A stretch of DNA of 64,000 bases from Bacteroidales bacterium (GTDB lineage Bacteria; Bacteroidota; Bacteroidia; Bacteroidales; F082): the NCBI GenBank assembly GCA_017651645.1, contig JAGCCO010000016.1, positions 61,701 through 125,700 of the forward strand. Direction: 5' to 3'. Below are positions 1-11,462 of the stretch, piece after piece; position 1 is the stretch's first letter; each line of letters starts with the position of its first letter. The position numbers were made by a program, and so were the translations under genes. The notes beneath the pieces are model-generated. The model was given only the letters and a program-made list of their open reading frames with translations. It searched no databases and had not been told where the DNA came from.

Positions 1-66
1 ATGACTATGGCTATTTCAACGATGAAGTCAGCCATAGCCATTAGCCATAAGCCATTGTCTCAAAGA
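1..66. repeat. Edge of a dispersed inverted repeat (ATGGCT/AGCCAT words)
   Basis: The first 66 bases lie upstream of the biotin ligase start and are built from the words ATGACTATGGCT (1-12) and repeated AGCCAT units (29-54), which can fold back on each other. The same words recur in the intergenic inverted repeat at 61209-61307. They can be read as an N-terminal extension of the biotin ligase frame, but that extension has no family counterpart. The left part of the element is cut off by the window edge. Confidence 0.6.
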
Positions 67-801
67 ATGTCATTAAAACACCTACATCTTAAACAAATCG
101 ACTCCACCAATGCCTACCTGCAAAGGAAGCAATCGGAGTGCGACATCCGCAACTGGGTGGTCAGCGCCGACGAACAGACCGCAGGCAAAGGAATGGGAAA
201 TAACGGCTGGGAAAGTGAGGTTGGCAAGAACCTCACTTTCTCTTTAGCCGTGGATATGGGTTTTCTGCCAGCCGAAAGGCAGTTTCTGCTGTCCAAGGCA
301 GTGCCATTGGGCATCATTGAAGTGTTGGACACCATTTTGCCCGCCAAAAAGCTCAGCATCAAATGGCCAAATGACATCTTTTTCGAGAACCACAAATTGG
401 CTGGCATTCTCATCAACAGCACTATCAAGACCAACATGATGGACGTTTCCATCATCGGCATCGGACTGAATGTCAACCAGATGCAATTCCAAAATTGGCC
501 TACACAACCTACCTCGCTAAAGAAAATCACAGGCAAGGATTACGATATGCAGCCGCTGATGGAGCAAATCGCGGAGCATATATTAATAAAGGTAGAGCAG
601 TTAAAATCCGACCCGACTGTCATTGAACAGAATTACCTGAAAAGGCTATTTCGTTACCGCACTTGGGCGGATTATGAAGTCGGCGGAAAGACCATGCGGC
701 TGTTTATGACGGGGATTGACCCGTTTGGGCGGCTGCAACTTGTTGATGAACAACAGGAACCGCACATATTTGATATAAAGGAATTTAAATTCATTTTGTA
801 G
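67..801 (+). CDS. birA: Biotin--[acetyl-CoA-carboxylase] ligase (monofunctional)
   Basis: Activates biotin with ATP and transfers it to the lysine of biotin carrier domains. A target in this window is the carboxylase at 43897-45888. The 244-residue product has the biotinyl-AMP loop GKGMGNNGW at about 40-48 and the catalytic KWPND segment at about 99-103, followed by a small C-terminal SH3-like part. There is no N-terminal winged helix, so it should not act as a biotin-operon repressor like the E. coli protein. The ATG at 67 was chosen because the family alignment begins there (MSLKHLHL) and the upstream in-frame bases are repeat DNA. The gene converges on pyrE across a hairpin. Confidence 0.9.
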   Translation: MSLKHLHLKQIDSTNAYLQRKQSECDIRNWVVSADEQTAGKGMGNNGWESEVGKNLTFSLAVDMGFLPAERQFLLSKAVPLGIIEVLDTILPAKKLSIKWPNDIFFENHKLAGILINSTIKTNMMDVSIIGIGLNVNQMQFQNWPTQPTSLKKITGKDYDMQPLMEQIAEHILIKVEQLKSDPTVIEQNYLKRLFRYRTWADYEVGGKTMRLFMTGIDPFGRLQLVDEQQEPHIFDIKEFKFIL

Positions 802-846
802 AGACGCGAAACCGGAGATTCGACGTATTCAATCATCGCGTCTCAT
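801..846. terminator. GAGACGCGA...TCGCGTCTC hairpin between birA and pyrE
   Basis: Arms GAGACGCGA (801-809) and TCGCGTCTC (836-844) are perfect inverted complements separated by a 26-base loop, between two convergent genes. It probably ends transcription from both sides, although there is no long T-run. The arm sequence is shared with the tighter hairpin at 34794-34828, so this looks like a member of a dispersed hairpin family. Confidence 0.55.
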
Positions 847-852
847 AAATGA

Positions 853-1500
853 TTAATTCCAGCGGTCGCTCCAAGCCTGTTGGTCCTTGCGCCATTCCTT
901 CAAGGATTGCACGTCTTCTTCGGTGACGTAGGCCTCCTCGACGGCTTTGTGAATCAGAGTCTCGTAGTTCGACAAAGTGACCAACTGGCATTTCTTTTCC
1001 TCGAAGTTCTTCTTGGCGAGTTCCATCTGATAGGTGAAAATGGCCACCATGCCCTTCACCTCGGCACCTGCCTCACGTAAGGCATCGACAGCCAAAAGGC
1101 TCGACTTGCCCGTGGAGACCAAGTCCTCAACGACCACCACCGACTGACCCGCATTGATGACACCCTCGATTTGGTTCTGCATGCCGTGCGACTTCTTCTC
1201 GGAGCGCACATACACGAAAGGTAATCCCAACTCCTGAGCCACCAAAGCGCCTTGGGCTATGCCGCCAGTGGCAACACCTGCAATCACGTCGGGTTTGCCA
1301 AAGTTCTGCACAATCTTCTCCACAAACTGCTGGCGAATGTAGGTGCGCACGGCAGGATAGGAAAGGGTGACGCGGTTGTCGCAATAAATGGGGCTCTTCA
1401 GTCCAGAGGCCCATGTGAACGGGGCTTTCGGGCTGAGTTTCACGGCCCTTATCTGAAGGAGATGCAGGGCCAATGTCAATGCTGAATCTTCGTATTTCAT
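853..1500 (-). CDS. pyrE: Orotate phosphoribosyltransferase
   Basis: Makes orotidine 5'-phosphate from orotate and PRPP, the fifth step of pyrimidine synthesis. The 215-residue protein is of normal length and carries the PRPP-binding motif VVVVEDLVSTGKSS at residues 121-134, the GVATGGI phosphate loop near 75-81 and the basic EKKSHG loop near 101-106. It is transcribed alone on the minus strand. The other de novo pyrimidine gene in the window is pyrH at 11.5 kb, not linked to it. Identification is secure from motifs and length. Confidence 0.95.
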   Translation of the reverse strand: MKYEDSALTLALHLLQIRAVKLSPKAPFTWASGLKSPIYCDNRVTLSYPAVRTYIRQQFVEKIVQNFGKPDVIAGVATGGIAQGALVAQELGLPFVYVRSEKKSHGMQNQIEGVINAGQSVVVVEDLVSTGKSSLLAVDALREAGAEVKGMVAIFTYQMELAKKNFEEKKCQLVTLSNYETLIHKAVEEAYVTEEDVQSLKEWRKDQQAWSDRWN

Positions 1501-1513
1501 AGTCTTTCTATTT

Positions 1514-1545
1514 AACTCTCAACTCTAAACTCTAAACTCTCAACT
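1514..1545. repeat. Iterated AACTCT/AAACTCT words
   Basis: The 32 bases before the NUDIX promoter consist of the word AACTCT repeated with one-base variations (AACTCTC, AACTCTAAACTCTAAACTCTC, AACT). It belongs to the class of short-word intergenic tracts that recur through this window. Confidence 0.5.
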
Positions 1546-1553
1546 GAAAGTTG

Positions 1554-1561
1554 TATCTTTG
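1554..1561 (+). promoter_or_regulatory. Bacteroidota -7 element TATCTTTG
   Basis: TATCTTTG matches TAnnTTTG and lies 30 bases upstream of the NUDIX ATG at 1591. No clear -33 TTTG is seen because the repeat tract occupies that position. Confidence 0.6.
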
Positions 1562-1590
1562 TCGCTTGATAAAAGACAAACAGACTGCAA

Positions 1591-2217
1591 ATGTACAAGA
1601 TTTTTCAAGAAAACAAAGCACTGGTTTTTCCAAAAATTGAAGGCAATTCATTGGTATTCGATGCAACGCCCCAAGAATCTGACAAATACGACGCCGAACT
1701 GTTGTGCGATTTTTTCCCTGAATGGCTCGACGACTGTGACCCTGGCGATACCTTCATCCACGAAGTGGGCGAAAACGCTGTGGCCTTAGCCTTGAAAGAG
1801 ACCTTCAGGATGGCACCCGCCGCAGGAGGCATCATCGTGAAAGACGGGAAAATCGTCACCATCGTTCGCAAAGGCATTCCCGACCTGCCCAAAGGCCATA
1901 TAGAAAAAGGTGAGACGCCAGAAGTGGCCGCTTTACGTGAGGTGGAAGAAGAGACTGGCATTGGCAACCTAAAGATTGTCAAAGAATTGCCTTCAACATG
2001 GCATTGCTATTTTGAGCATGAAGCTTGGTCATTGAAACGCACCTATTGGTATCTTATGAGCACCACCGATGCCGTCCAACCCAAGCCACAGACCGAGGAA
2101 GGTATCACCGAAATAAAACTGATTGGAAATGAAGAGATTGAAGACTTCTTGAAAAATACTTTCCGTAACATCAGTGAAATTCTAGGAAAAGAATTGCGTC
2201 AAATCATTTCAAAGTAA
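1591..2217 (+). CDS. NUDIX hydrolase
   Basis: Hydrolyses a nucleoside-diphosphate-linked substrate that cannot be named from sequence. The 208-residue protein has a complete Nudix box at residues 102-124: G-5x-E (GHIEKGE), then REVEEETGI, giving the metal-binding glutamates. The N-terminal 75 residues are a separate region rich in acidic and aromatic residues, as in longer Bacteroidota NUDIX proteins. It is followed at once by coaD, whose promoter starts at the stop codon. Family is secure, substrate unknown. Confidence 0.85.
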   Translation: MYKIFQENKALVFPKIEGNSLVFDATPQESDKYDAELLCDFFPEWLDDCDPGDTFIHEVGENAVALALKETFRMAPAAGGIIVKDGKIVTIVRKGIPDLPKGHIEKGETPEVAALREVEEETGIGNLKIVKELPSTWHCYFEHEAWSLKRTYWYLMSTTDAVQPKPQTEEGITEIKLIGNEEIEDFLKNTFRNISEILGKELRQIISK

Positions 2218-2225
2218 TACTTTTG
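2218..2225 (+). promoter_or_regulatory. -7 element TACTTTTG for coaD
   Basis: TACTTTTG follows directly after the NUDIX stop codon and is continued by GCAGCC, as at the tRNA promoters at 31.5 and 46.1 kb. A TTG lies 21 bases upstream (2194-2196). Transcription from here would give a leader of about 90 bases made largely of repeat words. Confidence 0.6.
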
Positions 2226-2240
2226 CAGCCCGAAAAGGGA

Positions 2241-2310
2241 CACGAGACCACGAGACTGCGGGACTATGAGAAACCCGAAGTCACGAGGTCTCGAAGTCAC
2301 GGAGTCAAAA
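2241..2310. repeat. Tandem CACGAGAC and GAAGTCACG words in the coaD leader
   Basis: CACGAGAC occurs twice in tandem (2241-2256), and GAAGTCACG occurs twice (2277-2285 and 2293-2301) with related CGAGGTCTCG and GGAGTC words around it. The tract is in frame with coaD but has no family homology, so it is treated as untranslated leader. Confidence 0.55.
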
Positions 2311-2319
2311 AGAATAATC

Positions 2320-2790
2320 ATGAAAAGAATAGCCGTATTCCCCGGTTCCTTCGACCCCATCACTTTGGGTCACCGTTCCATCGTTTTGAGAGCTCTCCCC
2401 ATGTTCGACGAAATCTATGTCGCCGTCGGCATCAACATGGAGAAACGTTCCACCTTTGAGCTGAAAGACCGCATCAAATGGTGCAAAGCCGTCTTCAAAG
2501 ACTATCCCCAGGTGAAAGTGAAGAGCTACGAAGGCCTCACCGCCGACTTCTGCAAGAAAGTGGGTGCCAACACCATCATCCGTGGTCTGCGCTGCGGCAG
2601 CGACTTTGAGTACGAAAACATGATCGGGCACGCCAACAAGCGTCTGCACCCCGAATTGGAGACCATCTTCCTCCTCACCGAGAGCGAACTGGTGGGCGTT
2701 TCGTCGAGCGTTGTTCGCGACATCTACAAGAACGGTGGCGACACTTCCAAGTTCCTGCCCGAAGAGGTGAAGTTGCCCAAAAAGCAATAA
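2320..2790 (+). CDS. coaD: Pantetheine-phosphate adenylyltransferase
   Basis: Transfers AMP from ATP to 4'-phosphopantetheine, giving dephospho-CoA, the penultimate step of CoA synthesis. The 156-residue protein has the nucleotidyltransferase signature GSFDPITLGH at residues 9-18, including the TxGH motif, and the C-terminal SSSVVRDI segment that binds the ATP phosphates. The ATG at 2320 is used because the family begins with MKRIAVFPG; the ORF reaches back to 2266 only through repeat DNA. Length is normal for the family. Confidence 0.95.
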   Translation: MKRIAVFPGSFDPITLGHRSIVLRALPMFDEIYVAVGINMEKRSTFELKDRIKWCKAVFKDYPQVKVKSYEGLTADFCKKVGANTIIRGLRCGSDFEYENMIGHANKRLHPELETIFLLTESELVGVSSSVVRDIYKNGGDTSKFLPEEVKLPKKQ

Positions 2791-2816
2791 AACCGCCCCA
2801 TTCTCGTTTTCAGTAC

Positions 2817-4187
2817 ATGAAACGAAGGATTGTTACGCTATTTTTATCCCTGCTTTTCCTCACGGCAAGCGCCCAAAATGTGACGATTACCGGTCGGAGC
2901 AACAAAACCAATACATTGATCAGGCTCTTCGCATACGAAGACCTTATCAATGAGACAGGCATACTCCTTGACCAAAGCCAGACTGACGAAAAGGGACATT
3001 TCATCCTTGAAGGTAATATAAAGCAGATTCTCCCCGCACGCGTATTTGTAGGCTTAGAGTCGGTCGACCTCATCCTTTCGCCCAATGCCAACTACGACAT
3101 CGAAATCATCATGCCGGAAAAGAAGGACGACGTCTCCTATTTCGAAAAAGAGTTGCCTACTATCCGTGTGAAGCGTGCCACCGACCAAGGCATTTACCGG
3201 CAAATCATTTTCTCCGAAGACATCATCAACGGTTACATGATTGAGCATTTCAACCAGATTTACCGTGGCCGTCAGCTGCGCTATATCGACTCCATCCAAA
3301 ACGCCATCAGCCGTGAGGTGCCTGACATCAAGTCGGACTATGTGAAGAACCACAACCGTTATAAGATTGCTGCTATTAAACTGGGTATCAGCACTGACGG
3401 CGGCAAAAAGGTCATCAAGGACTACTTCGACGGACAGCCTGTGCTCTACTCGCAAAGCGCTTACATCGACCTATTCAAGGAACTGTTTGACGGCTACTTC
3501 AACAGCGCCGCCTACGACAGTCATCAGCTCAACGATGCCTTCATGGAAGGTCCGATGGCATTCAAGAAATACCTGGACACTGACCCGCTCATAGCGAAAA
3601 ACCCGCGACTTGCCGAGCTCATCACCATCTTCAACCTGCAAAAGCTCTGTTATGGCGATCGCGGCACGAGCCGTCTCGCCAAAGACCATTTGAACTACAT
3701 CAAATCACAGACGAAACACCCTGAGCACAAGACCATCATCAATGATTTCTTCGAGAAGTTCAACCACCTCTCCCCTGGTGCAACAGCCCCTGACTTCACC
3801 TTGAAAGACAACAACGGCAACGATGTGAGCTTATCGGATTACAAGGACGGCCTGGTTTTGCTTCAGTTCGTTGATGGTGCCTCACCCGTCAGCGAGCGTC
3901 AGTTTGCAGAGTTGAGAAGTCTACACAACCAATGGCAGGACACGGTACAAATCCTCACCATCGCCACGCATGACAAAATGGACTTCTTCAAGCAGCAGTT
4001 CGAGGAGAAACGCCAAGACTGGCCCCTTCTCGACTTGGGCGACAACATTCTCCTCTTGGAGACCTACAATGTTCTCACCTTCCCAGAATATATCCTAATT
4101 ACCAAGGGCAACAAAATCGGCGAAGCGCCGGCACCGAGTCCTGAGCGGTATTTGGAGGAGAGAATCAGACGGCTGTATGGAAAGTAA
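2817..4187 (+). CDS. Thioredoxin-fold (TlpA/AhpC-like) exported protein without CxxC
   Basis: A 456-residue protein with an N-terminal signal peptide (KRR then a hydrophobic stretch, ending near ASAQ at residue 19). Residues about 20-310 resemble the DUF4369-like N-terminal region of Bacteroidales TlpA-type proteins. From about 320 it has an AhpC/TSA-like fold beginning GATAPDFTL. At the place where the redox CxxC should be, the sequence reads FVDGASPVSERQF, so both cysteines are missing. It is probably periplasmic and not a disulfide reductase. It starts 26 bases after coaD and may be cotranscribed. Confidence 0.75.
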   Translation: MKRRIVTLFLSLLFLTASAQNVTITGRSNKTNTLIRLFAYEDLINETGILLDQSQTDEKGHFILEGNIKQILPARVFVGLESVDLILSPNANYDIEIIMPEKKDDVSYFEKELPTIRVKRATDQGIYRQIIFSEDIINGYMIEHFNQIYRGRQLRYIDSIQNAISREVPDIKSDYVKNHNRYKIAAIKLGISTDGGKKVIKDYFDGQPVLYSQSAYIDLFKELFDGYFNSAAYDSHQLNDAFMEGPMAFKKYLDTDPLIAKNPRLAELITIFNLQKLCYGDRGTSRLAKDHLNYIKSQTKHPEHKTIINDFFEKFNHLSPGATAPDFTLKDNNGNDVSLSDYKDGLVLLQFVDGASPVSERQFAELRSLHNQWQDTVQILTIATHDKMDFFKQQFEEKRQDWPLLDLGDNILLLETYNVLTFPEYILITKGNKIGEAPAPSPERYLEERIRRLYGK

Positions 4188-4272
4188 AGACGGAAAAAGT
4201 CCCCTTTTTCCCCTTAAAATCATGGAATGTTAGTAAGTCATTATTATCATGCATTTTTTCCCAAAACTTTTG

Positions 4273-4280
4273 TACCTTTG
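4273..4280 (+). promoter_or_regulatory. -7 element TACCTTTG
   Basis: TACCTTTG lies 18 bases before the ATG at 4299 and supports that start over the longer frame that begins at 4227 upstream of the promoter. Confidence 0.6.
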
Positions 4281-4298
4281 CCATCGAATACATCGAAT

Positions 4299-5300
4299 AT
4301 GAATATGCCATCCTCAAATCCATCATCAATTTCAAACGGGCTCCGATATTTGGAAGATAGAGGCTGGTCGGAACTAATCGACCCCCGATGGACATCTGAT
4401 GTACGAGAAGAATTAGAAAGGTCGGGGCTTGGGTTGACGGAAGATGAGATTATTGAGATTTGCAACGTTACCATCATGCCCGAGCCTGATTGGAACACCA
4501 AAGAGCGATTGGCAATTACAGACTGGCCAACACAACAAGATCAAATCAACACATCAATAAAATACAATGCTTTTTCGGAGCATACACTTCAACTGATTGA
4601 CAATTATATAAATGACATACAAAATGGAACGACAAACTTTCCTCGATTCACTATTCCAGAGCATGCGGGATTCTGCACGGCAGGTTCGGCTCTTATTGGG
4701 GCGTCCGTCGTCGCAAGCTACGCGAGAACAAGCCTTACAGCAAGTGGAGATGCTGAACGCGGCCAAAACAGCCCAAACAACTGGGAAATAGACGAATTAC
4801 AAGAGAAGCTCATTGAACAATGGGCAAAAGCAGCACATTTGTGGGTCGAAAACTCTGACGAAATCTTAACCAGTGCTCTCGGTCCTATGATAGCTTAAGG
4901 TGCAGAAGCCAAAGTCTATTATCGGGCAGGTGATACTTCTGTGGTTAAAGAACGAGCATCCATTTATTCCACCAACCAAAAAGCACTCGAAGCCATAGTC
5001 CTTCATAATCACCTTTTCCCAGAAACAGCTATGCATGTGATAGGTTTTACCCGGGATTCCGATGGTCTATTGCGCATTATTCTTACCCAACCTTATGTCT
5101 GTTGCCTTCGTCTTGCCACTAAGGAAGAGATTGACCATCTGGCTTTTTCAAAAGGATTCCGTGATAATTGGTCGGGGCAAGGTGTCAATTACATCTCAGA
5201 CCGCATTGCCTTAGAGGACATGCATCCCGCCAATGTCTTTATTGACGATATCAGTACTCAGCCCATTTGCATCGACTGTATCGTGAAGTTTTTAAAGTAG
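4299..5300 (+). pseudogene. Kinase-like (polyvalent-protein kinase domain) gene interrupted by in-frame TAA
   Basis: Two open frames in the same phase are separated only by a TAA at 4896-4898. Read through, they form one protein of about 332 residues. The first part (199 residues) has no recognised domain. The second begins GAEAKVYYRAG, then VVKE, and ends with LEDMHPANVFID and PICIDC. This resembles the glycine-rich loop, lysine, catalytic-loop and metal-site order of the kinase-like domain found in polyvalent proteins of Bacteroidota mobile elements; that assignment is from memory of the family. The stop falls exactly before the glycine-rich strand. Either the gene is dead, or the second half is made separately from the GTG at 4941, which would leave out the glycine loop. 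It sits alone between two housekeeping genes with its own promoter. Confidence 0.65.
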
Positions 5301-5351
5301 GCGTTTTTCTGACTTTTTGTCGCTTTTTCCTACCAATTCACCAAAATTCCC

Positions 5352-5359
5352 TACCTTTG
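5352..5359 (+). promoter_or_regulatory. -7 element TACCTTTG for secA
   Basis: TACCTTTG followed by GCACG, 67 bases before the secA ATG. The leader contains the AT-rich words at 5388-5420. Confidence 0.6.
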
Positions 5360-5387
5360 CACGAATTTTGCCCAACGGCAATCATTT

Positions 5388-5420
5388 AACTGTAAATTTT
5401 CAATTATCAATTATAAACTG
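5388..5420. repeat. Iterated CAATTAT/AACTG words in the secA leader
   Basis: AACTGTAAATTTT, CAATTATCAATTAT and AAACTG form a short-word tract just before secA. It is the same style of intergenic DNA as at 11.4, 33.5 and 48.8 kb. Confidence 0.4.
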
Positions 5421-5426
5421 ATTTAA

Positions 5427-8729
<3,303 letters not shown>

Positions 8730-8750
8730 AAAGAAAAGACTTGGTTGAAG

Positions 8751-8779
8751 GGCTGTCCGATGCGTCGGACAGCCTTTTT
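8751..8779 (+). terminator. Intrinsic terminator after secA
   Basis: GGCTGTCCGA (8751-8760), loop TGCG, TCGGACAGCC (8765-8774), then TTTTT. This is a perfect 10-bp stem with a T-run 22 bases after the secA stop. Confidence 0.92.
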
Positions 8780-8810
8780 CCTTAAAAAACGTCCATCTTT
8801 CAAAATCCGC

Positions 8811-8841
8811 TTTGTTTTTCTAAAACCTTGTAGTATTTTTG
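8811..8841 (+). promoter_or_regulatory. Promoter TTTG-N19-TATTTTTG
   Basis: TTTG at 8811-8814 and TATTTTTG at 8834-8841 with 19 bases between, a full match to the Bacteroidota consensus, 24 bases before the ATG at 8865. Confidence 0.8.
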
Positions 8842-8864
8842 CAAGCAATTCAAAATTCATCTTT

Positions 8865-11426
8865 ATGAAAAAGATAGTTTTTACCCTGATGATGCTGTTC
8901 ACGCTCAGCATCGGATATGCACAGAAAAACATCCTGGTCGAAGAGTTGACCGGCACATGGTGTCAGTGGTGCCCGAGAGGCATCTATTATGGTGACTCAC
9001 TTTGCGGCACATACGACAATGTCATTTTTGTTGCCATCCATTGCAGCGACCCCATGGCCAACGATGAATACTATCAGGCTACTGGACTTGTAGGTGCCCC
9101 TTCTGCCAACATCGGCCGTCATTTCCTTGCACAAGAAACACAAAACTGGTTCCCAAAAGTGGAGCAAGAAAGCCAGATTCCTTCAAAAGTCAGCATGGGA
9201 ATCACTTGCAATTATGATCCGGAAAGCCGACAACTGACGGCTAATGTCAGTGCCACGGCTTTGGAAAACATGAGTGGCGACTACCGTTTTGCAGCTATCC
9301 TCATCGAAGACGGCGTGACAGGACCTGCTCCTTCCTACAACCAAACCAACTCCTACAGTGGAGGCGGTCATGGTCCAATGGGCGGCTATGAAAACCTGCC
9401 TAACCCCATCCCTGCCAACCGCATTGCTTACGACCATGTGGGTCGTCAACTGCTTTGCGACTATAACGGGGTCCTAGGTTCCTTCCCATCATCAATGCAG
9501 ACATCCCAGTCTGCGAATTATGAATTCACCTACACTTTGGACGAAGCCTACGATTACAACTACGTCCGCGTCATCGGCCTACTCATCGCCCCCGACGGCA
9601 CCGTGGAAAACGCAGTCAAAAGCCCTTATCTCAATGGGGACGAGACCGCTGCACCCTTGTTCACTTCAACACCCAATACTGAGGCTTACGCCAACCTCAA
9701 TTATCTTTATAATGTGTATTTCCATGACCCCGACCCAGGCGACACCTACGACAATATCTCTCTATTACAAGGACCAAGTTGGCTGACTTTGGAGCAATAC
9801 GACGGAAAGTCCGCAGCACTCTATGGTGTTCCCGGCCAACCGGGCAATTACGAAGTAAGCTTGGAGTTGAGCGACTGCATCCACAGCACGCGACAGGATT
9901 TCACCATTGTGGTTGACGAGCCCCTCAGCGGCAGTTGGGAATACGTTGGGCCACGCGGCTTCTCCCAAAACGCCTTTCAAGCTTTCGGCATAAAGAAGGA
10001 CCACGAAGGCAACCTGTATATTTTTGGAAACCAAAGCAATACACCCGTTTTATACAAAAACGCCGCAGGCACTGACACTTGGGAACAGATGGGCAGTATC
10101 AACACCACTTGTTCCGTTTCGCAGGGCGGCCTTGACGTTGCCTCCAACGGAGAGGTGTATATCGCCTATTCGGAAAACAATTCAAACGACACAGGCCATG
10201 CCTTCAAATGGGATGGCAGCCAATGGACTACCGTCGGCAGTGCTTTCAGTAGCGTGGAAACGCATATCGTCCTCGACAACAACGACCTGCCCTACCTCGT
10301 CGCTCGTGACGTTTCGCAAGGCTACAAGGGCGTCGTCTTCAAATTGGAGAACGACAGCTGGGTACCCGTGAGCGGTACTGGCATCTACGTCCCAGATGCG
10401 GAATACTCCTGTCATCAGGACTTGGTCTTCGACAGCAACAACACGCCATACATCAGTTACGCCGATTATATGACCAACAACACATTGAAAGTCAGAAAAT
10501 TCGAAAACGGAGAATGGGTTACTGTGGGTAGCGGCATTGATAATATCTATTTTTACCAAAGCATGGCCCTCGACGATGACGACATGCCTTATCTCGCCTA
10601 TTGCGCCTATCCTTCTTATCAACTCCGTGCCGTACGTTTCAACGGCACTGATTTCGAGAGCCTGGGCGACAACCTTGCAGAAGGTGCCGTGTCTGAGCTC
10701 AACGCTTGCTTCAACGAGGGTAAATTCACGGTGGCATTCATCAACGATGGACAGTCGAACTACTTGAGTGTTTTGCAATACGAGGATGAATGGAGTTACG
10801 TAGGACCAAGCCTCGTCTCAGAAGGTGCCATCGACGCCCCTTGCATTATTGCCGACAAAGGTTCCCTCTACGTTGCCTATTCCGACGATGGCCTTCAGGG
10901 TTATGCTTCTTGCATGAAATATGCTGAAACCGCTATCCTTTACCCACCGACAAACCTTGTAGCCGAGGTATTCGGCAACGACAACGTTCGCCTTGTCTGG
11001 GACCTTCCAGTTGAAGGCACGCCTTCCACCTATAAAGTGTACCGCGACGATGCGCTGCTGACAACGGTCACCGATACGGGCTACGACGATTACGACATAC
11101 CCGTTGGCATCCACCGCTATACCGTCTCGGCTGTTTATGAAGAAGGCGAGTCGGTGCAGGCAGGTCCTGTCGTAGTGGAAACCACCGAAGGCATTGATGA
11201 CAACGGACAAATCCGTTTCCACGTATATCCCACCAACGTCCATTCAACATTGATGGTTGAAAGCGACGTTCAGAGTATTGTTACTTTATATAATATGTCT
11301 GGACAAAAGCTCATGACAAGACAAATCAACGCCGGAAGCAACAGGATTGATGTTTCATCGCTGGCTGAAGGTGTCTATGTCATCAAATCGGCAGAAGGAA
11401 AAACCATAAAGATCGTCAAATACTAA
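8865..11426 (+). CDS. Omp28-like secreted protein with T9SS sorting domain
   Basis: An 853-residue exported protein. It has a signal peptide (residues 1-19, ending YAQ), then a thioredoxin-like Omp28-type domain with the motif TWCQWCPRG at about 30-38, so a CxxC is present. A putative Ig-like (cadherin-like) stretch lies near 280-350, followed by a long region of WxxVGS-type repeats (about 355-680) that looks like a beta-propeller. A fibronectin-like stretch lies near 690-780. The last 70 residues are a T9SS C-terminal sorting domain with the LYNMSGQKL and GVYVIKS motifs. Expected at the cell surface or released. The start follows the promoter; the frame also extends upstream through the secA terminator, which is not credible coding. 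Confidence 0.82.
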   Translation: MKKIVFTLMMLFTLSIGYAQKNILVEELTGTWCQWCPRGIYYGDSLCGTYDNVIFVAIHCSDPMANDEYYQATGLVGAPSANIGRHFLAQETQNWFPKVEQESQIPSKVSMGITCNYDPESRQLTANVSATALENMSGDYRFAAILIEDGVTGPAPSYNQTNSYSGGGHGPMGGYENLPNPIPANRIAYDHVGRQLLCDYNGVLGSFPSSMQTSQSANYEFTYTLDEAYDYNYVRVIGLLIAPDGTVENAVKSPYLNGDETAAPLFTSTPNTEAYANLNYLYNVYFHDPDPGDTYDNISLLQGPSWLTLEQYDGKSAALYGVPGQPGNYEVSLELSDCIHSTRQDFTIVVDEPLSGSWEYVGPRGFSQNAFQAFGIKKDHEGNLYIFGNQSNTPVLYKNAAGTDTWEQMGSINTTCSVSQGGLDVASNGEVYIAYSENNSNDTGHAFKWDGSQWTTVGSAFSSVETHIVLDNNDLPYLVARDVSQGYKGVVFKLENDSWVPVSGTGIYVPDAEYSCHQDLVFDSNNTPYISYADYMTNNTLKVRKFENGEWVTVGSGIDNIYFYQSMALDDDDMPYLAYCAYPSYQLRAVRFNGTDFESLGDNLAEGAVSELNACFNEGKFTVAFINDGQSNYLSVLQYEDEWSYVGPSLVSEGAIDAPCIIADKGSLYVAYSDDGLQGYASCMKYAETAILYPPTNLVAEVFGNDNVRLVWDLPVEGTPSTYKVYRDDALLTTVTDTGYDDYDIPVGIHRYTVSAVYEEGESVQAGPVVVETTEGIDDNGQIRFHVYPTNVHSTLMVESDVQSIVTLYNMSGQKLMTRQINAGSNRIDVSSLAEGVYVIKSAEGKTIKIVKY

Positions 11427-11462
11427 TCTTGAATCTTGAATCAAATATTAAATCTTAATCTA
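11427..11462. repeat. Iterated TCTTGAAT/AAATCTTAAT words
   Basis: The 36 bases between the T9SS cargo and pyrH read as TCTTGAATCTTGAATC followed by related AAATATTAAATCTTAATC. This is a direct 8-base duplication and another short-word tract. No separate promoter or terminator is visible. Confidence 0.5.

Noticed and set aside
114..536. Minus-strand frame of 140 codons inside birA
   Set aside because: It lies wholly inside a well-supported gene on the other strand and shows no signal peptide or domain.
1514..1545. CRISPR array in one of the repeat tracts
   Set aside because: The repeated units are 6-13 bases, with no unique spacers of constant length and no cas genes.
2266..2319. N-terminal extension of CoaD
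   Set aside because: The bases are repeat words, and the CoaD family starts at MKRIAVFPG.
4896..4898. In-frame TAA as a recoded sense codon
   Set aside because: UAA recoding is very rare, and no other gene in the window has an internal TAA, so a nonsense mutation is more likely.
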